Made by a program: the position numbers and the translations under genes. DNA of 64,000 nt from Iris pallida (lineage: Eukaryota; Streptophyta; Magnoliopsida; Asparagales; Iridaceae), in the NCBI GenBank assembly GCA_029216955.1, contig JANAVB010016199.1, forward strand, positions 13,083,989-13,147,988. The letters run 5' to 3'. This document shows positions 57,069 to 64,000 of this stretch, piece after piece (the stretch's first letter is position 1; each line of letters begins with the position of its first letter). The notes under the pieces were generated by a model that worked only from the letters and a program-made list of their open reading frames with translations, ran no database searches and was not told the DNA's origin.

Positions 57069-57606
57069 GTATCTTAGGAGTGTTGGTATATTGTTAGAAG
57101 GATTTGTTAGTATCTTGAGGGTATAAAGAGAGTAGGATACCTATAGGATACATCTATATATGTATTATCCTACTAGTAGATAATAGGTTGTATCTTAAGA
57201 TATCTAAGATATTAGACTAAGGTAATGAGGATTACCTAATAACTAGTATATAGGATATTACCTATATTAGCTAAGTATGGTAGGTTAGCTACTAGCCTAA
57301 GGTAGATGGTTATCTATTATCCTAAGGTATTGAGTTACCTACTTAAGGTATTAGGATTCCTAACTTAGGGTATGGTATTTAGGATACCAATAGAGATTGG
57401 GTAAAGGGTATGTTGGTAGGTAATGACTAGATTAGGATACTTGACCTAGATTTGACCTCGTTTGACCAATATTGACTATTTTGACTAGAAGTCAACGTTG
57501 AGTCAACATCTGACCTAGATTGGACTAGAAGTTGACCAGAGTTGACTAGTTGACCAAAAATCAACTGTAGGTCAACCCTTGACCAAGTTTAACCTAGATT
57601 GTATAT
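55060..57606 (+). repeat. Element A 3' LTR, truncated by the CACTA element
   Basis: Matches the 5' LTR segments in order without the B and C insertions, proving those are later or at least not shared. It contains short AT tracts, CAG runs, the LINE tail insert (56681-56991), AGGTA/TACCT repeats and the TTGAC cluster (57440-57593). It stops at GATTGTATAT (57606), where the 5' LTR continues for another 1.3 kb. Confidence 0.9.
56681..56991 (-). mobile_element. 5'-truncated LINE fragment (C-terminal end of ORF2)
   Basis: A 311-bp insert inside an (AT)n tract of A's 3' LTR, absent from the 5' LTR. On the minus strand it reads AATWVLWKNRNKTRYEG, then EIFRQCRKWS and SSFWSSILL before a stop: the usual tail of plant LINE ORF2 products. 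About 150 bp of 3' UTR follows, ending AATAAATGGAGAGGGTTTTC and AT repeat. 5' truncation is normal for LINE insertions. The AT surroundings hide any target duplication. Confidence 0.68.
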
Positions 57607-57629
57607 CCAATACCAGAATAAGTCATATT

Positions 57630-57905
57630 AGCGACATAATTAGCGACGCTTAAAAAAATCGTCGCTATAATTTAACAATTTAGCAACGTAATTATGAAAT
57701 GTCGCAATACGTCACTATTAGCGACTATCAGCGAAGTATTGCGACTACGTTTTGTATTAAAAAACATACGTCGTGGATAAGTCGGTGAACGTCGCTAATA
57801 TAACTAATAATAGCGACGTTTACCGACGGTATCATAATGACATTGCTAATATGATTAATAATAGCGAAGTTTACCGACGTATCATAGTGACGTCGCTAAA
57901 TTAAA
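57630..57905. repeat. CACTA subterminal TAGCGAC repeats
   Basis: Repeated ATTAGCGACATAATTAGCGA, CGTCGCTA, AATAGCGACGTTTACCGACG and similar words in both orientations over 275 bp. In En/Spm such arrays bind the element's own TNPA-type protein; binding here is inferred by analogy. Confidence 0.8.
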
Positions 57906-57954
57906 AATATAGGGCAATTGAGTTTTCATTTCCCCCTTTATTTCGATCGATTCC

Positions 57955-58625
57955 CAATAAAACCCCTTCCCCCCAGCCCTCGACGACCATCTTCCTCCGG
58001 CCCTCGGCGATCCCCTCCCCTCGGCGACCCTCCCCCCGGCCCCCGACCCTCCGCGACCCCGTTCGGCGACCCTGCTTCCACCGGCAACCCCGCTCCCCCT
58101 CGCTGACCCCGCTCACCCTCGACGACCCGCTCCCCTCCGTCTCCATCTTCCCTCCGTCCCTAGCTCCCCACCGTCGACCCCCTGCCCCCTCGACGACCTG
58201 CTCCTCCGAACCTGATTAGGTAAACCCTAACCCTCTTTCGGACACGACACTTTGACACTTGACACAACACTTTAACACACACACACCCTAACATGTTCAC
58301 ACTATTTGATACACCCTATGATACCATGTTGACACGTTGACACTTTCACCTCACTCCTGACACATACCTGTCTGTGCACATCACTTCAAACACACACACA
58401 CACACACACACATATGATACCTTGGGTTACATTACTACACATTGACACATACCCACATTAATCACTTTACTGCTTGCACTCATCAATTCATTGACACATA
58501 TCACTGCGCACCAGACACTATTGCACTTCACATTCTCTGTTGGTTTGACAATGTTCTGATACTGTATTGACACATTTACACTCTGTGATACCTCCTTTTT
58601 CTGTCTCTATAAAGACTCAAGTCTT
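57955..58625. other. CACTA 5' internal non-coding region
   Basis: GC-rich CGGCGACCC/CTCGACGACC repeats to 58210, then GACAC/CACTTT-rich sequence and a short (CA)n tract at about 58393-58412. No ORF is supported; the minus frame at 57901-58146 is compositional. Confidence 0.55.
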
Positions 58626-59785
58626 GCTCTTTGCCCTGTCCTTCAGGGACATATTGTATTCAATGCGTCCGAAAAGCCTTCGAGAAAAATAAAGAAGAGA
58701 TATTTGAATGACGAAGAGCTAAGGGCTGCTCAGTTGTATATATTAATCAATTGCGATGAGGATGAAGTAGAGAAGCTAGAGGGGTAAGTAATTAATGATG
58801 AGTTTACGTAATCTCAATATAATAGTATAAGCTAATATTATTGTACTAATCGGCGGTTGCTTCGTTGTTTTTCAACACATATAATGATGAGTTTAGGTCG
58901 GTTAGACCCTACCTAACAGACGAAGCATTAGAACAAGAAATGAGATATCATTTTTCTTCTTGGTTGAGCGAATATGTAAGCAGCTCGGTAATTACTGGTC
59001 TCTTATAATGCCACTGCGCAATAAATAACTTACTATCTCTTCTTTGGTATTCAGGTCGATCGTCTAATTTCATCCGAGATTGAATTAATTAGAACTCTTG
59101 CCAAGGGACCAATTATTGCCGTTAAAATATGGCCAAGTTACTGTGTGAATGGCTTTAGGTTTAAGTCGATAAATGCTCCGATCAGAGATAGCTTCCTAGA
59201 TCTAGATTCCACGAAAAATAGTTGTTTGTGTATCAAATCTTTGAACTACAAAGACGTCGATCCAGGAAATGATTTCTTTGGCATCTTGCGAGAGATTGTG
59301 GAGTTGACATATAATTATGGTAGAGAACCTGCAAAGATCGTATTGTTCAAATGTGAATGGTTCGATCCGATTGAAAATTAAGGTTAAAAAATTGACAAGC
59401 ATGGTCTTGTGGATATAAACTACAAGAGTAGATATCAAGGCTACGAACCATTTATCCTATCAACTCAGGCTTAGTTCGTGTACTTCACAGCTTATCTGAG
59501 ACGGGGAGCAATGAAGTTTGACTGGTGGGCAGTATGCAAGACTAAAGCTAGAGATACTTTTGATGTTGACGAAAAAGCTTATTAGGAGGACGAGCTACCT
59601 CTTGTAACCAATATTGTTGATGTGGACTCCACGAAAGTTACGCATTACACGACTAATGTAGAAGATGTAGAAATATCCGAAGAGGAAGGCGAAGCCGACG
59701 AAGGCGAAGATGAAAGTGAAGATGGGGAGGAAGAGGAAGATGAGGTCGAGGAAGACGAACAAGATGAATATTCTGAAGATGATTG
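58626..59785 (+). pseudogene. C-terminal part of a TNP2-type CACTA transposase (DUF4216 region)
   Basis: Exon-like pieces separated by introns with GT-AG borders. First: EELRAAQLYILINCDEDEVE (about 58705-58765), as in the end of the TNP2 body. Next: RPYLTDEALEQEMRYHFSSW (about 58900-58965). Next: LAKGPIIAVKIWPSYCVNGF and NDFFGILREIVELTY, IVLFKCEWFDPIEN (59095-59378), the DUF4216 signature; then DINYKSRYQGYEPFILSTQA. An acidic C-terminal tail (EEEEDEVEEDEQDEYSEDD) ends at 59785. Stops at about 59379, 59388 and 59471 and in the KAY-EDEL stretch near 59582 break it. The catalytic Transposase_21 region is missing. Domain names are from memory. Confidence 0.78.
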
Positions 59786-60005
59786 AGAGAGATGTACTTC
59801 CATTTTCTTATTATGTAGAGTTGGTTATTATCTAGTCTTGGTTATTATCTGAACTTAGATATTTTTTGTAGAATATACTGTCTGGACTTAGATGTTTCTT
59901 GTAAAATATATCATCATATGTTGTCTTGGTTATTATCTTGTCTTTGTTGTACTTTCATATTTCTAGTCTCTATTATTTCTTATATTATCATATATTGTTA
60001 TCAGG

Positions 60006-62019
60006 TATGACAGGTCGTCGCGGATCGTTCCTCATATCCCTACGTGGGGGAGGACGGGGTTCTCCTTCGGTACCTCCTAATAGTACTGGCAGAGGACTGG
60101 GGTTCTCCTTCGGTACCTCCTGCTGGTACCGGATCTGGATCCTCATTGCCGAGTACTCCTATATATCGGACAGTACCTCCGCCTGCCACGACGCTACGTG
60201 GTGTATCTCCTGGAAAGAGTAGTTCCAGGCCTAAGACTGCTATCGAGTTTAGCGTTTCTCCTGTTGATACGACGATGGAGACAGATGAACAGATAGAGGA
60301 GGCTGAGCCAACACCCGACCAGTATCAGGCAGATGATGCGTGCGCACCTCCGGAGGAGACAAGGACGGAGATCTGGGCCGACGGTACAAAGTAAGTGTTT
60401 TGGTTTATCATTTTTGTGTGTTTATCATAAATTAACTTTTCTCATGAATATAATATGTCTGTATAGATAACGTCCCCCGTCGGTACAGAGACGCCTAGGC
60501 CAATTATTGAGGAATAATTATGGTGGTCCTTGGATAAACTACTCTGATGCTCCGGACGATAGGAAGGCCTATTAGTTTGCACACTTCAAGGTTAAAATAT
60601 ATTTGCTTTGAACATGAATCATATAATTTATGCATATTATATATAACTGATAAATATTTGGTTTGCACTCTTCTAGGCTATATTTTTCTATCCACCGCAT
60701 CGGGCCGAGCTGATCGAGGGAATATTTCTTGCCGTCGCTGCTAAGCTGATCCGCGACGCTATTAATGATAAGAAGACTCGTGATCGTGCCGGAAAGCCGA
60801 TCCAAGGTTGGATCACCCCTGATCAGTGGACTGCGATAAAGGCTCGATTCGACGAGCCAAGGTACATAGAAAAGTCTGAGAAGGCCAAGGCGGCTAGGAA
60901 GCTGGGATCAAAGAGGTGCGGTGGGTCGATTCCGATGACGGACCATTTTCATCGTTTGGTATGTATTTTTATTTCAAAAATATTATTTTAATACTTTCGA
61001 TAAATTAGTAAAAGGTGATATATTTAATTACAGATAAATAGGGTTGGTGACGCCAATATGGTAACCGTCTTCATGGCAACACATCAGAAGGGCAGGAAGC
61101 TTATTGACGAGAGGACCGAGAAGGCCTATGTAAGTATTACAATTCTATTTATTAATTTTAATACTTCGTGTTAGTTTTGATATAACTTAGTAAATATGCA
61201 TGCAAATAAATATTCATGTAGTTAGTAATAATAAGTACATTAGATATTAGAAGTTATAGAGTATCCATGCTTTCTAGGCCGAGTTTCAACGGCTTAAGGA
61301 GCGGGCGGCTGCTAGTGCATCTGCTGCGGGAGAGGTCGGTGCTTCCTCGCAGTCCGCTCCAGCTCCGTCGGAGGACGAGCTGTGGGTGACCACCGCTGGT
61401 GGTCTCCACAGGGGTACGTACTTCGGTACGGGATCCTATGGCGCCCTAGTTGCGACACAGTCCTCTAGGACATCCCTTCTAATGTGCATGGCCCACAACC
61501 CTCCCAGGAGTCAGCCCGAGTCCAGCAGATGGTGGAGTCTGTCCGTGACGAGCTGCTACGACGGATCCAAGAGCAGCACCAACAGACGATGCTGCGCTCC
61601 TAGCACGATTGGATACGCTCGACCGCAGTATTATAGAGCTCAGGGATATGACTGAGAGGACAGAACCTGGCATCACTGATCTTAGAGCATCGACAGAGCG
61701 CAGCGTGACGGATCTGCAAGCATCACAGCTGTCCATGGGCGAGAGGCTGACATTGATATAGGATTCGATGGTTGATAGCAGTACGAGGCTGTTATCTACC
61801 ATGGATTCATACCACCAGCGACTAGCAGCATTGGAGCGTTATTGTCCTCCGGGTGCGCCTTCATCGTCGTCGACTCCGCCGGCATCACTACCTTCTTTAT
61901 CGACACCGACTCCATCGACGTCACTACCTTCTTCATCGGTGACGATTTCATGGGAGGAGTACGAGATGTTTCTATCCATGAGGCGGGGCGGTGCCCCTCC
62001 TCCTCCAGATTTGCAGTAG
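60006..62019 (+). pseudogene. TNP1-type CACTA gene (Ptta/En/Spm plant transposase domain)
   Basis: In En/Spm the second gene encodes the DNA-binding accessory protein. ATG at 60006 (MTGRRGSFLISLRGGGRG), with a one-base frame change by about 60050. Exons appear at 60006-60390, 60470-60589, 60678-60959, 61034-61130 and 61278 onward, with GT-AG introns. Domain motifs: LLRNNYGGPWINYSDAPDD, GWITPDQWTAIKARFDEP, AKAARKLGSKRCGGSIPMTD, then MATHQKGRKLIDERTEKAY: the Transposase_24-like pattern. The C-terminal part is a coiled coil (DLRASTERSVTDLQASQLSM), a Pro/Ser-rich linker and WEEYEMFLSMRRGGAPPPPD before a stop at 62019. A stop replaces Trp near 60571 and frame changes occur after 61480. Confidence 0.8.
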
Positions 62020-62035
62020 CCCGAGTTAGAAATGT

Positions 62036-63161
62036 TGTAGAGCCCCGTCCCGCAAAGTCAATCGGAGGAAATCGAAACGCCGACTGCGTCCGGACGTAGC
62101 CTTGCAACGGTTGCTCGAAGGCTCGCTCGTTCGAGGCGACTCCTCGCACAGGTGGGGTAGTTTCGGTGAACTTGCCTCATCTTAGCCTTCACATAATAAC
62201 GCGCATGTTTTCAACTTGCACAAGTAGGCTAATATAAAAGCTACGAACGCACATAGCTAAGGAAATAATCCCGACCCGTCGGAATGTCTTAGAACATGGA
62301 AAATGGTCCCACGATCTTCATAGAAGTCGGCTCAGCGTGCTTTCAAATGACACTCGATCCTTCGATCCCGTGGCTTAGGAGAAGGAAGTTGGCTTAAGCT
62401 GCTAAGTTGTCCCGACACTTGAAATAGCCTAAGTCATAGGCGTCGCCTGCGTGTATGCTTGACAAAGCATGCACGGGCCTATTGTGTTATCCCAACACTC
62501 GAATTAGCCTAAGTCATAGGCGTCGCCTGCATGAATGCTTGAAAATGCATGCACGGTCCCGTCGTCCAAGGCTTGGAATAGCCTTCGCACGTCCCGTGGT
62601 TTAAGTCGTCTTGCACGGCCCGTTGGCTTAAGTCTAGGCACCCAAGAGTTGGTTGTTCAAGTCAACCCCGTGCATAGCACGTTCCTTCGACGCGGAACTC
62701 GGCGTAGCCTTTGCTCGTCGAGTCGCTGCCCGAATAAGTTAGATAACTATTGTGCTGGGCTATCGAAGCCATTTCTAGCACTGTCCCGCTCTATCTGCGG
62801 TTGTCTAGTCACGTAGTCCCTTGAGAACAAGGCTCGTTGTATATGACTTGAGCGATAGCGTCGCCTATAGAACCAGGTCTGTCTAAGGCACGAGCTACGG
62901 TGGATCTAGTAAAGAGTATGCCACAGACAAAGGAAGTCCATGCGACTGGTTGTCGCCGAGATCGGTCCCGCTACTTGGGAGTCTCGCTAAGTCTTGATAT
63001 GTCCCGCACACGAGATCGATCCCGCTGCTTGGGAGTCTCGTTAAGTCTCGATAGAAAAAAGAAAAGGGCCGTATGAAACTGCCTTACACGAGCGCAATCT
63101 AGGCTCGTGCGTCATCACGCCTTAGCGAGGACGATCGCTCCTACGGGAGCGGGGCGTGACA
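62036..63161 (+). repeat. Element H 5' LTR (1,126 bp)
   Basis: Ends TGTAGAGCCCCGTCCCGC and GGAGCGGGGCGTGACA: a TG...CA pair whose outer bases are inverted (GCCCC/GGGGC). Internal direct duplications: an 80-bp unit at 62411 and 62491 (TAGCCTAAGTCATAGGCGTC) and a 54-bp unit at 62957 and 63011 (CGAGATCGRTCCCGCT). CG-rich compared with other LTRs here, with little CG-to-TG decay, suggesting youth. The start is inferred from the terminal motif only, as no partner LTR is visible. Confidence 0.68.
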
Positions 63162-63164
63162 TAA

Positions 63165-63178
63165 TGGTATCAGAGCAC
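63165..63178 (+). other. Element H primer-binding site (initiator Met type)
   Basis: TGGTATCAGAGCAC, three bases after the LTR end, the standard plant PBS. Confidence 0.88.
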
Positions 63179-64000
63179 GGTTTTACGTGCTTGGACTTTA
63201 CGTCAAATTTCTCAGTTTTGAAAGCTCGTCATTGTTAAAGAAGTGTGTGCTCTCTCTCGATTGTCCCTCGGCATGTCCATACAATAAGTCTAAATATTTT
63301 CAAAAGCTCGTTCAAGCGTTCCATCGAACGTATCGGTAGGCCATCGCCGGACACGTTGGTAGGCCTTTGTGCCGAACGGTGTCAAACTTGTCTCGAATGA
63401 AAACACGTACTAAAGTTAGAAAAGTCGCATGCGTGCCCGAATAGTCCTACGTCGACATTAGCGAATGAGCGTGCAACTCGGAATGTAGTCCGCACGGGAT
63501 GGCTATGCACACGATCTTTTGGCTTAGTTGTGCCGTACGTCGCGTACCTCGACTTTTTGGTGCAAACGAGTTGCGAGCAATATCAAGTATCGCTCGGTCG
63601 GAAACGAGAGACACTTAGAGTGTATATCGATAGAAACGCTATCGAGTTAACGCTTAGGCGTACTCGGAAGATTGACTTGGGTTTTGAGGAAATAATGCGA
63701 ACGACTTAGTACGTTGAGACGACGTGAGTGATTACTCTAGGGATTCGTTGAACGAATCTGAAAGATGTCTTAGCGAATGATGCGAACGTGATTGAGGACT
63801 AGATCGGATGGCTCGAATCCTGAGTGGTGTATGGATTTTCTTGAAAATTATTCGAGCAAAATTGAGGATTAAGAGTAACGACGAGTATGTCGGCGAGGCG
63901 ATGCGGTCGCGCAAAGCCTTAGATCATGTCATGCTTAGTTGATCGTGACTTCATATGTCCCGAACGAGTATCTCGTTTGGACAACTTGTCAATGGGCAAC
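63179..64000 (+). other. Element H leader, non-coding
   Basis: About 820 bp between PBS and window end with no long ORF on the element's sense strand. It is CG-rich like the LTR. Gag is expected beyond the window. Confidence 0.55.

Larger units (their letters stand above)
57608..62035 (+). mobile_element. CACTA (En/Spm-type) element, deletion derivative
   Basis: The left end CAATACCAGAATAAG (57608) is close to the CACTACAAGAAAA-type terminus. Subterminal sequence carries many TAGCGAC/GTCGCTA words in both orientations (57635-57900), then a GC-rich block with CGGCGACCC words (57955-58210). Coding remnants are only the C-terminal part of a TNP2-type transposase and a TNP1-type gene; the catalytic part of TNP2 is absent. 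The right terminus is not in view: element H is inserted at 62036. The first CAC is degenerate, so the start has a few bases of uncertainty. Confidence 0.78.
62036..64000 (+). mobile_element. Element H: Ty3/gypsy LTR retrotransposon, 5' end only
   Basis: 5' LTR (62036-63161), Met-type PBS and the start of a long leader. It is inserted 16 bp after the stop of the CACTA TNP1-type gene. The 5 bp before it is AATGT. It runs past the window end, so neither coding region nor 3' LTR is seen; the gypsy label rests on the LTR ends and PBS. Confidence 0.7.

Noticed and set aside
57901..58146. Gly/Arg-rich minus ORF and its plus-strand Pro-rich counterpart
   Set aside because: Both read the CGGCGACCC repeat block of the CACTA element.

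Overview
The window is plant nuclear DNA made almost wholly of transposable elements stacked inside one another. Plant origin is shown by several families: a hAT transposase with a BED finger and hATC domain, a CACTA element with DUF4216 and Ptta/En/Spm-type domains, SIRE/Maximus-type and TNT1-94-like Ty1/copia elements, a Tekay-type Ty3/gypsy chromovirus, and a TTA-flanked Tourist-type MITE. I found no host gene, tRNA or rRNA. The density and depth of nesting suggest pericentromeric or other heterochromatin; this is inference. The species cannot be named from the sequence.

Layout. 1-1300: AT-rich DNA with nothing recognised. 1301-2324: a diverged direct-repeat pair; its second copy carries a MITE (1917-2303). 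2718-5546: a decayed hAT element. Just after its stop codon sits element A (5547 to at least 57606), a gag-only, non-autonomous Tekay-related gypsy element with LTRs of about 4.1 kb. A's 5' LTR is split by element B (6183-17814, Tekay-type, minus strand, TSD AACTC) and by solo LTR C (19074-22730, TSD GCAGC). A's interior is split by copia element D (26222-53561, plus strand, TSD GTATC). D is split at the very end of pol by element E (32555-52206, SIRE-type, minus strand, TSD AGATG). E is split by solo LTR F (37775-38751, TSD ATTTG) and by element G (40687-49764, minus strand, TSD CTTAA). G is a gag-only, Tat-like element with minisatellite-rich LTRs. A's 3' LTR (55060-57606) carries a LINE tail in its AT tract and is cut off by a CACTA derivative (57608 to about 62035). 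Directly after the CACTA coding region comes element H, a gypsy 5' LTR (62036-63161) with an initiator-Met-type primer-binding site, which runs out of the window. The deepest stack is hAT, A, D, E, G: five layers, with 5-bp target duplications visible for B, C, D, E, F and G.

How the parts relate. Almost every coding region is broken by stops, frameshifts or later insertions; the exceptions are the two ORFs of G, which are open, and the long open frames of E. A and B look like a non-autonomous/autonomous pair: they share the polypurine-tract block, an unusual leader sequence after the 5' LTR, and a related zinc-knuckle arrangement, although A has no pol. G likewise has gag but no pol and would need enzymes from a Tat-type partner not seen here. 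The most unusual sequence is in G: its LTRs are built around a GRGCCGCATR word repeated every 17-29 bp, partly as a 72-bp tandem array, and the same word recurs in the 36-bp coding repeats of its first ORF. Family assignments rest on motifs read by eye and memory of the families; no database search was run.
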